DNA from: Agrococcus beijingensis
Lineage (GTDB): Bacteria > Actinomycetota > Actinomycetes > Actinomycetales > Microbacteriaceae
Direction: 5' to 3'
DNA length: 29,703 bases
Assembly (NCBI RefSeq): GCF_030758955.1
Contig: NZ_CP132360.1
Span: 2,193,461-2,223,163, forward strand
Shown here: in pieces, positions 15,373 through 22,724 of the stretch
Layout: the number at the start of each line of letters is the position of its first letter
How positions within the stretch are numbered: the first letter of the stretch is position 1
The notes under the pieces: model-generated
Seen by the model: only the letters and a program-made list of their open reading frames with translations
The model's database searches: none
What the model was told of the DNA's origin: nothing
Translations under genes and position numbers: made by a program

Positions 15373-15532
15373 ATGCTCAGGTTCAGGATTTCTGAACTCT
15401 GATTCCGCGTGATTCTGCGGGTTTTGGCCGATCTGTGGGGTGTTGTGAGGGTGCAAGTTCCCGCGCCCACCGATCCTCTCGTAATGACTGTTTCGGCGTG
15501 CCGGTTCGCACCTATCCCTCGATTGACACGCC
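15373..15532 (+). promoter_or_regulatory. Regulatory gap between VirB4-like ATPase gene and dprA
   Basis: This 160-base gap is less GC-rich than its surroundings. It contains a small hairpin GTTCAG/CTGAAC (15381-15386 and 15392-15397), then CCGC/GCGG followed by GTTTT (15405-15425), which together could terminate transcription weakly. A degenerate motif copy, GGTTCGCACCTATCC (15503-15517), sits between GGCGTG (15495-15500) and CACGCC (15527-15532), complementary arms whose 3' half abuts the ATG at 15533. TTGACA at 15524-15529 resembles a -35 box, but no -10 follows. Confidence 0.4.
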
Positions 15533-16567
15533 ATGACCGAGGGAGCAGCACTGATGGACACGATCAACGAACTGGCAGCAGATGAGAGCACCGCGAGGAT
15601 CATCCTCGCTATCGCGTCCGAACCAGGAGATGCGGTGACGGGGCGGATGATTCGCACCGTCGGCGCATCCGAAACGGTCGCCCGCGTCCTCGCCGATGAA
15701 GTCCCGGCAGGGCCCGACGGTGACACCTGGCAGCGCCGCCTCGCACCACGCCTCGACGCCGCACAAATCCAGCGGGTGCTTGCTGAGACAGAGCGGCACG
15801 GGATGCGGGTGCTGATCCCCGGCGATGCTGAATGGCCTGCCGGGATCGACGCGCTCGGTGATGGCGCGCCGGTGGCGTTGTGGGCGAAAGGCAACCCAGG
15901 GCTGCTGACCGGACCGATGTGGGATCGCCTCACCATCACCGGAGCCAGGGCGTCCACCGCCTACGGGGAACACGTCACCACGGAGCTGGTGCAGTCGGCG
16001 GTCGCCGACTCCCGTGTGGTGTTTTCGGGCGGCGCGTATGGGATCGATGGTGCCGCGCACCGTGCCGCACTCGCCTCGAATGGCTCAACGGTCGCCGTGC
16101 TCGCAGGCGGCTTGGATCGGCTGTATCCGGCAGGGCACACTGATCTGCTGACCCGTGTCGGCAAGGACGGCCTGTTGCTGTCGGAGTTGCCGCCGGGTGC
16201 GGCGCCGACGAAGTGGAGGTTCCTGCAACGAGGCAGGCTCCTCGCCGCGCTCTCCGGCACCGTCCTCATCGCCGAGGCCGGGTACCGTTCCGGCACCCTC
16301 CACACCGCCGCCCGCGCCGCCGAACTCGGCCGCCCGGTCGGGGCTATCCCCGGGCCGATCACGAGCGCCACCTCTACGGGCTGTCATCGGTTGCTGCGTG
16401 ACGGCCTCGCCACGGTGGTGACTGGCTATGAAGATGTGCGCGAGTTGCTGCATGGGGTTCGTGACCGGGCTCACCGTGCCGTGCGGGAGCGTGCGGGACT
16501 CGAGTCCGACCCGCTCGAGGCTGGGCCGTCGGCGCAGGGGCGGGATTTGAGGGGGCCGGTGTTGTGA
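15533..16567 (+). CDS. dprA: DprA/Smf-family DNA-processing protein
   Basis: About 344 residues; ATG at 15554 (behind GAGGGAG) is an alternative start that would drop seven residues. The central Rossmann-like domain shows the DprA hallmarks: LTITGARASTAYGEHVTTELV, then VVFSGGAYGIDGAAHRAAL, TVAVLAGGLDRLYPAGHTDL, LLLSELPPGAAPTKWRF, RGRLLAALSGTVLIAEAGYRSGTL and VGAIPGPITSATSTGCHRLL. DprA binds single-stranded DNA and loads RecA during natural transformation. On a conjugative element it may protect or process the strand entering the recipient; that role is inferred. An N-terminal part of ~75 residues is helical and not conserved in my memory of the family. It lies alone between two regulatory gaps, so it may have its own expression control. 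Confidence 0.9.
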   Translation: MTEGAALMDTINELAADESTARIILAIASEPGDAVTGRMIRTVGASETVARVLADEVPAGPDGDTWQRRLAPRLDAAQIQRVLAETERHGMRVLIPGDAEWPAGIDALGDGAPVALWAKGNPGLLTGPMWDRLTITGARASTAYGEHVTTELVQSAVADSRVVFSGGAYGIDGAAHRAALASNGSTVAVLAGGLDRLYPAGHTDLLTRVGKDGLLLSELPPGAAPTKWRFLQRGRLLAALSGTVLIAEAGYRSGTLHTAARAAELGRPVGAIPGPITSATSTGCHRLLRDGLATVVTGYEDVRELLHGVRDRAHRAVRERAGLESDPLEAGPSAQGRDLRGPVL

Positions 16568-16573
16568 GGCGGG

Positions 16574-16631
16574 TGGTGCACCTGGTGTGAAGGCGGCCGG
16601 CTCTGGTCGCTGATGAACACACACCAGGAGG
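16574..16631 (+). promoter_or_regulatory. CACCTG motif with 9-bp hairpin overlapping the ribosome-binding site
   Basis: TGGTGCACCTGGTGTG (16574-16589) carries the recurring motif. CCTGGTGTG (16581-16589) is perfectly complementary to CACACCAGG (16620-16628), and the Shine-Dalgarno AGGAGG of the surface-protein gene spans 16626-16631. The pairing would hide the start of the ribosome site. The ~30-base loop contains GGCGGCCGGC. The start codon GTG is at 16638. Confidence 0.55.
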
Positions 16632-16637
16632 TATCTC

Positions 16638-19600
16638 GTGTCAGGATCACTCGCCCACATCACGCAGCCGGAGGCTGCGCCACCCAGAACGGGGGTGCGG
16701 CGCTGGCTGTCAGCGCTGCTCGCGCTCCTGGTCATCGCGGGTTCGTTCGCGCTTGGCTCCCAGGCTGCCCATGCGGGCAGTGAAGGGGTCGGGTACTGGT
16801 CAGATGGTGCGTTCCTCGGCGCGTACAACACGGATGTGGACGGCCGGCAGGCGTATTGCGCGGACCTGGACGCGGACCCGCCCTACGGCAACACATCGGG
16901 GCCGGAACGGATCACGGCGTTGGATTCGCTGTCGCGGCAGCAGCTTGCCGAGTTGAACTATGTGATGGACCGGTGGGGGCAGTCGGGCGATCCGAACGTC
17001 ACCGCCGCGGTCGCGCTGCATGTGTGGTCGGTGGCGAGCCCTGGCCGGTATAACTCGCACGGCATGTCCGGTGACGACTACTACGTTGCCCGAGCCCCCG
17101 CGTCGGAGCGGGGAACGATCCTCGCGAACCTCGCCGCGATGCGGCAGGAGGCCGCAGCAAACGCGGTCACCGACCCGTCACTGTCGCTATCGCTTGAGAT
17201 GTCGGATCAGTACGCGGGCACGCTCACCGTCGCCACCCACCCCGCAGGCCTCACCGGTGCTGCGACCTTGTCGGATGCGGTCTTCGCTAACGGTTCCTCG
17301 GCGCGCACGATCGGCTCCGGGGCGCACCCGATCACCGGCACCCCCGCAGTCGGTGTGCCGTCCTACCGGGTTGGCGCGTCGATGAGCATCGATGCGGCCG
17401 GGTATGGTGCGGCGCTTGATCTCTACACGACTCCTGGGAAGCAGCGTTTGATCGCCGCCGTCGCAGGGTCATCCACCGGGTTGTCGGCGTCGGTGGAGTC
17501 GCCGGTGATTGAACTGGATTTCCAGCCGGAGATCACCACCCAGGTCGCCTCCCGCTACGTCGCGGAGGGTGATGCGTTCGTGGATGGGCTCACGGTGTCG
17601 GTGTCGAAGGGTACCTGGATTCACCTGGACGGCAACCCGATTGAGGTGACCGCGACCGGCACCTTGTATGGGCCGTTCGATGAGCAGCCTGCCGAAGCCG
17701 ACACCCCACCTGCCGGAGCCCTCGTCGCAGGCGTCGAGACGGTGACGTTGACGGGTGCGGGGTCGTATACATCGCCGGGCACGATCGTTGCGCCGGAGTC
17801 GGGGTTCTACACGTGGGTGTGGAGCATCGACAAGACCGCGCACGGTGAGAACGCGAAGTACCTCACCGACTCGTTCACCGACCGCTTCGGCCAAGTCACT
17901 GAGACGTCGGTGGTGCCGTTCCAGCCCGAAGCTGTCTCCAAGGCGGATCAGCGTCTCGCTGTCCCCGGTGATGCACTCACGGACACGATCACCGTTAGTA
18001 GCAGTAATGGTGCGTGGTTGAAGAAGGACGGCGCGCACATTCCGGTGGTGTTCGAGGGCACCGCCTACCAGGTGCCCGGCACGCTGCCCCCGGCGCAGAA
18101 CGCCGCGATCGACCCGAACGCGGTGCCGCTCGGTACCGTGACGGTCACCGCAGACGGCCCCGGCGTCTACACGTCCCCGTCGGTGGTCGCGCCGACGGGC
18201 GGGTTTGTGACCTGGGTGTGGGAGGTTCGGAAGACTACGCAGCCGGAGTGGGTGCGCGACTACCTCGCGAACGACTGGCAGGACGAGTACGGGATCACGG
18301 TGGAGACGACGTCGGTGCGGTGGCCGGTCACGGTGACCTCGCTGATGCGGGAGTACAACGTGCACCCCGGCGGACGCGCCTTCGATGTGATCACCGTCAC
18401 CGGGTTCCCGGCGAACCACGGCGATTTCACCGGCGACGGCTACTGGAACGCCGATGTCGATGAACTGCATCACACCGTCTACGGCCCCTTCGCGTCAGAT
18501 ACGGAACTCACCGACGATCTCGACCTCACCAGCGCGCCGGTGCTGGCGGAACTGATGACGCCGGCACGCAATGGGGTCTACAAGCTCGGGTACACGGATG
18601 ACGACAAGATCGTGCCGACCGAGCCCGGCTTCTACGTCCTCGTCACCACCTTCACCGGCGACGACCGCGTGCAGCCTTACTCCTCGTCTCCGGTGGACGT
18701 GCTGGAACGCTTCTACGTCCCACCCACCGGCAGAGAGGTGCCTGTGTCCGTGGTGACGCAGGCGACACCGGAAGCGTTCGTCGGCGAGCCGTTCTCGGAT
18801 ACCGCGCTCGTGCAGGGCACGAAGATTCCCGACGGTTCCTACCTGGTGTTCCGTGCCTACGGACCCCACCTGGCAGACGCGGAAGCCCTGTGTGAGGCGC
18901 CGTTCTACGAGAGCGAGGAGATCCCGGTCACCCAGGCCGGTGTCTACCGTTCCGGCACCACCACCGTCGATACCGCGGGGAACGTGTACTGGGTCGAATC
19001 CCTCTACAACGCCGACGGCGAGATCATCGCCGAGGGTCTTTGTGGGGCGTCGGGTGAGACGACGGTGGTGAAGGAGCAGCCGGAGGAGCTGATCGTGAAG
19101 ACGAACGCCATGGCGAACGTGAAGCTGGGTGATCCGGCGCATGATGTTGCGACCGTCACCGGCACCGTCCCCGACGGGGCACGCCTGATCTTCGAGGCGT
19201 ACCGGCAGGACAGTGACACCGCGACCTGCACCCCGGAAGAACTCGTCTTCACCTCCACCACGATTGATCTCGATGGGCCAGGTGAGTATCGCTCCGACGA
19301 GGTGATCTTCGACACGGTCGGCATCTACTACTGGGTGGAGACCGTCACCGATGAGGACGGCACGATCCTGCACCGTGGGGTCTGCGGTGCACCGGATGAG
19401 ACCACCACCGTCACCGACACCCCAGACGTAGCAGGCACGCCGGGTGAGCTCGCGCACACCGGCGGCGGTGACTGGTGGCCGATCGGTCTCGCTGGTGGGC
19501 TGATCGCTGCGGTTACCGGTGGGGTGTTGCTGTTCGGGCGTCGCCTCGCGATCACGCGCGACCGCGCCGGGTACGTCCGTGACGAGGACCTGTCGTTCGA

Positions 19601-19640
19601 GGAGTTCAAGGCCCAGTTCGAGGGAGCAAAGGAGGACTAA
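16638..19640 (+). CDS. Large cell-surface protein: thioester-adhesin-like head, repeats, LAHTG and C-terminal anchor
   Basis: 1000 residues, GTG start behind AGGAGG. A signal peptide occupies ~21-46 (RRWLSALLALLVIAGSFALG, then AHA|G). Residues ~50-150 resemble a thioester domain: QAYCADLD with C74 and AAVALHVWSV near 123-132. The usual glutamine of the second motif seems replaced. Residues ~290-700 hold beta-rich repeats (VTLTGAGSYTSPGTIVAP and VTADGPGVYTSPSVVAPTGG recur). Two ~112-residue repeats follow (about 701-930), each with PDG, YRS, YYWVE-type and GLCGA/GVCGA elements and paired cysteines. LAHTG at 938-942 fits class E sortase signals, then a transmembrane helix and an unusually long acidic tail of ~30 residues. 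It is probably an element-encoded adhesin aiding mating contact. A strong terminator-like hairpin follows. Confidence 0.82.
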   Translation: MSGSLAHITQPEAAPPRTGVRRWLSALLALLVIAGSFALGSQAAHAGSEGVGYWSDGAFLGAYNTDVDGRQAYCADLDADPPYGNTSGPERITALDSLSRQQLAELNYVMDRWGQSGDPNVTAAVALHVWSVASPGRYNSHGMSGDDYYVARAPASERGTILANLAAMRQEAAANAVTDPSLSLSLEMSDQYAGTLTVATHPAGLTGAATLSDAVFANGSSARTIGSGAHPITGTPAVGVPSYRVGASMSIDAAGYGAALDLYTTPGKQRLIAAVAGSSTGLSASVESPVIELDFQPEITTQVASRYVAEGDAFVDGLTVSVSKGTWIHLDGNPIEVTATGTLYGPFDEQPAEADTPPAGALVAGVETVTLTGAGSYTSPGTIVAPESGFYTWVWSIDKTAHGENAKYLTDSFTDRFGQVTETSVVPFQPEAVSKADQRLAVPGDALTDTITVSSSNGAWLKKDGAHIPVVFEGTAYQVPGTLPPAQNAAIDPNAVPLGTVTVTADGPGVYTSPSVVAPTGGFVTWVWEVRKTTQPEWVRDYLANDWQDEYGITVETTSVRWPVTVTSLMREYNVHPGGRAFDVITVTGFPANHGDFTGDGYWNADVDELHHTVYGPFASDTELTDDLDLTSAPVLAELMTPARNGVYKLGYTDDDKIVPTEPGFYVLVTTFTGDDRVQPYSSSPVDVLERFYVPPTGREVPVSVVTQATPEAFVGEPFSDTALVQGTKIPDGSYLVFRAYGPHLADAEALCEAPFYESEEIPVTQAGVYRSGTTTVDTAGNVYWVESLYNADGEIIAEGLCGASGETTVVKEQPEELIVKTNAMANVKLGDPAHDVATVTGTVPDGARLIFEAYRQDSDTATCTPEELVFTSTTIDLDGPGEYRSDEVIFDTVGIYYWVETVTDEDGTILHRGVCGAPDETTTVTDTPDVAGTPGELAHTGGGDWWPIGLAGGLIAAVTGGVLLFGRRLAITRDRAGYVRDEDLSFEEFKAQFEGAKED

Positions 19641-19650
19641 CCACAGGCTG

Positions 19651-19725
19651 CCGACCCTCCGGCACCCCCACCCCAGGGCGGGTCGGTATGGGAGGGCACG
19701 AACCACCCCAGGTTCGTGCCCTCCC
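19651..19725 (+). terminator. Strong hairpin terminator after the surface-protein gene
   Basis: A perfect 15-bp stem, GGGAGGGCACGAACC (19690-19704) with its complement at 19711-19725, closes a 6-base loop. It is preceded by a smaller repeat CCGACCC/GGGTCGG (19651-19657 and 19680-19686). There is no long T tract, which is common for high-GC actinobacterial terminators. Because the secretion genes continue beyond it, it may limit read-through from the surface gene. Confidence 0.65.
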
Positions 19726-19747
19726 ACCTGCGTTTCGGGGGCGGTGC

Positions 19748-19795
19748 TAGTGCACCTGCCTGGCGACACCCCTGCACTCCACGGAGAGGAACCCT
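19748..19795 (+). promoter_or_regulatory. CACCTG motif with flanking inverted repeat
   Basis: AGTGCACCTGCCTGGCGA (19749-19766) matches the recurring motif. AGTGCA (19749-19754) is complementary to TGCACT (19773-19778), enclosing the motif core. GGAGAGGA (19783-19790) serves as Shine-Dalgarno for GTG at 19796. Confidence 0.45.
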
Positions 19796-20392
19796 GTGAC
19801 GCCGAAGCCTCGCTACCGCCGCACCCACCCCGACCACCAACCCCCGAAAGCGCCGAAGCCACCGAAGACTGAGCCCGGTGGACCGGTCGTCGTGCCGGTG
19901 GTGGAGTTCACCATCACCGCTGATGGTGCGATGACGGTCACGGTCGACGGGCGCCCGTATCTCCCGGAGCCGTTCGCTCCGGGATGGCGGCGCGAAGCGT
20001 TCCCGACCATCCTCGACGCCCTCACCGCCCAGTACCGGTCGCCGCTGCGCGTGCAGGTACACGAGGCCGACGGGTCAACGTTCACCGACATCATCACCCC
20101 GCCCCGCGAACGCACCACCCCAAAGCCCTGGGAAGCATCAGCACCGGCACCGGTGGCTGTGGTGTCGCCTCCGGTGCCAGCCGCGCAGCCGGTGCTGCAT
20201 CAGGTGGCAGGGGCAGGGTTCGTTGCGGGTGAGGATGTCGCCGTCGCGATCATCCACGCCCACACCGACGCCAGCAGCGACGGCACCGCCCGCACCCTCC
20301 TCACCGCAGAGCAAACCGCGCTTGCGGTGACGGGTGAAGTGATCCTCCTCGGCCGCATCTCCGGCACCCTCACGGTCGGGAGAATCCAATGA
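19796..20392 (+). CDS. Hypothetical protein coupled to the conjugation coupling protein
   Basis: 198 residues, GTG start after GGAGAGGA; family not recognised. The N-terminus is basic and Pro-rich (residues ~1-35: KPRYRRTHPDHQPPKAPKPP). Residues ~38-105 look like a small beta-rich domain (VEFTITADGAMTVTVDGRPY, then LRVQVHEADGSTFTDIITPP). After a Pro/Ala linker, residues ~140-198 form a second small domain, GAGFVAGEDVAVAIIHAHTD to LLGRISGTLTVGR. No signal peptide or membrane segment is seen. The stop overlaps the ATG of the TraG-like gene (ATGA), suggesting a cytoplasmic partner of the coupling protein, for example an adaptor for the DNA substrate. This is inferred from context only. Confidence 0.7.
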   Translation: MTPKPRYRRTHPDHQPPKAPKPPKTEPGGPVVVPVVEFTITADGAMTVTVDGRPYLPEPFAPGWRREAFPTILDALTAQYRSPLRVQVHEADGSTFTDIITPPRERTTPKPWEASAPAPVAVVSPPVPAAQPVLHQVAGAGFVAGEDVAVAIIHAHTDASSDGTARTLLTAEQTALAVTGEVILLGRISGTLTVGRIQ

Positions 20393-22206
20393 GCACCCCG
20401 CGGCAGGGTGGGGCGCTTGGGGATGAGCTGGCGAACCTCGGAATCATCGCCCTCATCGCCGCCGCCGTCCTCGCCGTCATCCTCCGCGTTGCGGGAACGA
20501 TCACCGCGTGGGTTACCGGGATTGCGCAGCCGCCGGGCGGGATCGAAGCCGGCCTCGGCGTGCTCCTGCACCCCTCCGACCCCGGTAGCGCACTCGCTGC
20601 CGACGAGCTGAACCCGGTCGCGTACTGGATCGTCACCGGCATCCTCATCGTCGCGGTCGGGAGTGCGGGGTGGTGGGTGTGGCGGTTCTTCCGCGAGCAC
20701 GCACGACAGACGAAGGTCGACCCGTACCGGATCGTCGGGATCGCCACCCGCACCGACGTCACCACCGCCGCATCAGAGAAAGCACTGCTGCGTCGGGCCG
20801 GGCAACTCCGCCCCTCCATCCAGCAGCCTGCGGTCACCGATGTCGGATACCTCCTCGGCGCATCGAGGAACGTAAACGTGTGGGCGAGTGTGGAGGATTC
20901 GATCCTGCTGATCGGGCCACCACGATCGGGGAAGGGGTTGCATGTGGTCATCAACGCGATCCTCGACGCCCCAGGCGCCGTCGTCACGACCTCCACCCGC
21001 CCCGACAACCTCACTGCCACTCTCACAGCACGCCGTGCGGAGGGGCGGCCAGTGGCGGTGTTCGATCCGCAGCACCTCGCCGAAGGCGTCCCCGCAGGCT
21101 TGCGGTGGTCACCGATCCGGGGATGCGAAGACCCGCTGACTGCGATGATCCGCGCCACCGGCCTCGCCGCAGGCACCGGCCTGTCCGCTGGCGGTGTCGA
21201 GGGCGGGGATTTCTGGGAAGGGAAAACCCGCACCGCCCTCCAAGCACTCCTCCATGCCGCAGCCCTGGACCAGCGTGCGCCTGCCGAGTTGTTCCGGTGG
21301 ACCCTGGACCCGGCTGCGGCGTCCGATGCGGTCGCGATCCTTACCGCGAACCCTCGGGCGGCGACGGGGTGGGCGGATTCGTTGCAGGCGATGATCGACT
21401 CAGACCCCAGAACCCGCGACTCCATCTGGCAAGGCGTGTCCCTGTCTCTTGCCGCGCTCGCAGATCCCCGCGTCCTCGACGCGGTCAGCCCAGGCCCGGA
21501 GGAGCGGTTCGATCCGGAGGAGTTTCTGCGCAAGCGCGGCACCGTGTATCTGCTCGCGACAGGCGCCGGGGCGAACAACAGTGCCGCACTGGTGTCAGCG
21601 TTCGTGGAAGACCTCGTCGAAGCCGCCCGTCGCCTCGCCGCACGCTCACCGTCAGCACGTCTCGACCCGCCGCTGCTGCTGGCGCTGGATGAGATCGGAA
21701 ACCTCGCCCCACTGCCATCGCTCCCGACGTTGATGGCAGAAGGCGGAGGTACCGGGATCACGACCATGCCGGTACTGCAATCCCTCGCACAGGCACGCGA
21801 GAAGTGGTCGGATAACGCTGCCGGCGCGATCTGGGACGCATCGATTGTGAAGATCATCCTCGGTGGCGCATCCAACTCCCGTGACCTTCAAGACCTCACC
21901 ACCCTCATCGGTGAACGCGACGAGATCACCGACTCCACCACCATCGGCGACCACGGCTCCCGCACCGCACAACGCTCCATCCGCCGGGTAGCGATCATGC
22001 CTCCCGACGTGATCCGCACCCTCCCATTCGGTACCGGACTGATCCTGCTACGCGCCGCGCCACCGATCGTCGCGAAACTGCGTGCTTGGACGCGCCGCAA
22101 GGGCGCGAGCGACCTGCAGGGTCAGCGGCGCGTGGTGGAGAAGCTGCTACAAACCGGTTCTCCGGCATCCGCGGGTGATGAGGGGCCGGTGGGCGCACCT
22201 GAGTGA
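20389..22206 (+). CDS. TraG/VirD4-family type IV coupling protein
   Basis: 605 residues. Two N-terminal transmembrane helices (about 17-37 and 78-100: GIIALIAAAVLAVILRVAG and YWIVTGILIVAVGSAGWWVW) anchor it. Walker A is G176-P-P-R-S-G-K182-G and Walker B is LLLALDEIGN with D434-E435. It is followed by the TraG/VirD4 signature LPTLMAEGGGTGITTMPVLQSLAQAREKW and ASIVKIILGGASNSRDL. It is the ATPase that brings the relaxase-DNA complex to the secretion channel. The relaxase itself is not in this window. The ATG overlaps the preceding stop. The TGA of this gene lies within the 5' arm of a strong hairpin (22203-22238), so termination of translation here may affect folding of the ssb leader. Confidence 0.92.
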   Translation: MSTPRQGGALGDELANLGIIALIAAAVLAVILRVAGTITAWVTGIAQPPGGIEAGLGVLLHPSDPGSALAADELNPVAYWIVTGILIVAVGSAGWWVWRFFREHARQTKVDPYRIVGIATRTDVTTAASEKALLRRAGQLRPSIQQPAVTDVGYLLGASRNVNVWASVEDSILLIGPPRSGKGLHVVINAILDAPGAVVTTSTRPDNLTATLTARRAEGRPVAVFDPQHLAEGVPAGLRWSPIRGCEDPLTAMIRATGLAAGTGLSAGGVEGGDFWEGKTRTALQALLHAAALDQRAPAELFRWTLDPAAASDAVAILTANPRAATGWADSLQAMIDSDPRTRDSIWQGVSLSLAALADPRVLDAVSPGPEERFDPEEFLRKRGTVYLLATGAGANNSAALVSAFVEDLVEAARRLAARSPSARLDPPLLLALDEIGNLAPLPSLPTLMAEGGGTGITTMPVLQSLAQAREKWSDNAAGAIWDASIVKIILGGASNSRDLQDLTTLIGERDEITDSTTIGDHGSRTAQRSIRRVAIMPPDVIRTLPFGTGLILLRAAPPIVAKLRAWTRRKGASDLQGQRRVVEKLLQTGSPASAGDEGPVGAPE

Positions 22207-22238
22207 CAGAGCACCCTGACCGGGGGTGCCGCTGTCAC
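22191..22238 (+). promoter_or_regulatory. Motif copy plus strong two-part hairpin before ssb
   Basis: GGGCGCACCTGAGTGACA (22191-22208) carries the motif at the end of the TraG-like gene. GTGACAG (22203-22209) pairs with CTGTCAC (22232-22238), and GCACCC (22211-22216) with GGGTGC (22224-22229), giving a 13-bp interrupted stem. The Shine-Dalgarno GAGGAG (22239-22244, roughly) follows immediately, and ATG is at 22251. It could be an attenuator or translational control element, or a terminator without T tract. Confidence 0.6.
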
Positions 22239-22250
22239 GAGGAGTGTCCA

Positions 22251-22715
22251 ATGGCTATCCACACACAAGAGTCCCTGTCCGGGTTCATCGCTTCCGAACC
22301 GCACCTGTCGTTCACCGAGAAAGGTGACGCACGACTGTTCGTGAAGATCGGGCAAGAACACTACCGCCGCGAAGACGATGGCTCGTTCACGCAGACCGAG
22401 ACCACCTTCCACGACCTCGTCGCGTTCCGGAAGACCGCCGAACGCGCCCACCAGCGCTTCGCGAAAGGCGACAAGTTCGTCGCCGAGGGCTACACCCACC
22501 ACTACGACCGCACCGACGACACCGGGCAGACCGTCAAGGCAGAAGAGTTCATCGCGAAGAAAATCGGGCACGACCTCGCCCGCACCCGCTACACAGTCGA
22601 CCGTCCCCGACGCACACAAGCAACCGACTCATTGGATGCCGGACTCGAGGACGCTGCACTGTCACCCGGCGCACCACGCCGCGCGCCCGCTGGTGCAACC
22701 GCGGTCGGAAGGTGA
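22251..22715 (+). CDS. ssb: Single-stranded DNA-binding protein (SSB-like, OB fold)
   Basis: 154 residues. The ATG at 22251 follows CGAGGAGTG and is preferred to the in-frame start at 22203, which lies inside the hairpin. The OB-fold region spans ~1-115: SGFIASEPHLSFTEKGDARL, then ETTFHDLVAFRKTAERAHQR, FAKGDKFVAEGYTHHY and KAEEFIAKKIGHDLARTRY. This matches SSB proteins (TxFHxVVxFxxxAE pattern, a hydrophobic strand after GDxVxxEG). The C-terminal tail is short, rich in Ala/Pro/Arg, and lacks the acidic DDDIPF-type tip of chromosomal SSBs, so it may not recruit host replication partners. It probably covers transferred single strands together with the ArdC-like protein. Confidence 0.85.
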   Translation: MAIHTQESLSGFIASEPHLSFTEKGDARLFVKIGQEHYRREDDGSFTQTETTFHDLVAFRKTAERAHQRFAKGDKFVAEGYTHHYDRTDDTGQTVKAEEFIAKKIGHDLARTRYTVDRPRRTQATDSLDAGLEDAALSPGAPRRAPAGATAVGR

Positions 22716-22724
22716 GGACGGATC

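Noticed and set aside
14341..15957. Long minus-strand frame opposite the VirB4-like ATPase and dprA
   Set aside because: It spans the antisense of two well-supported genes and the gap between them, has no recognisable domain, and has atypical composition.
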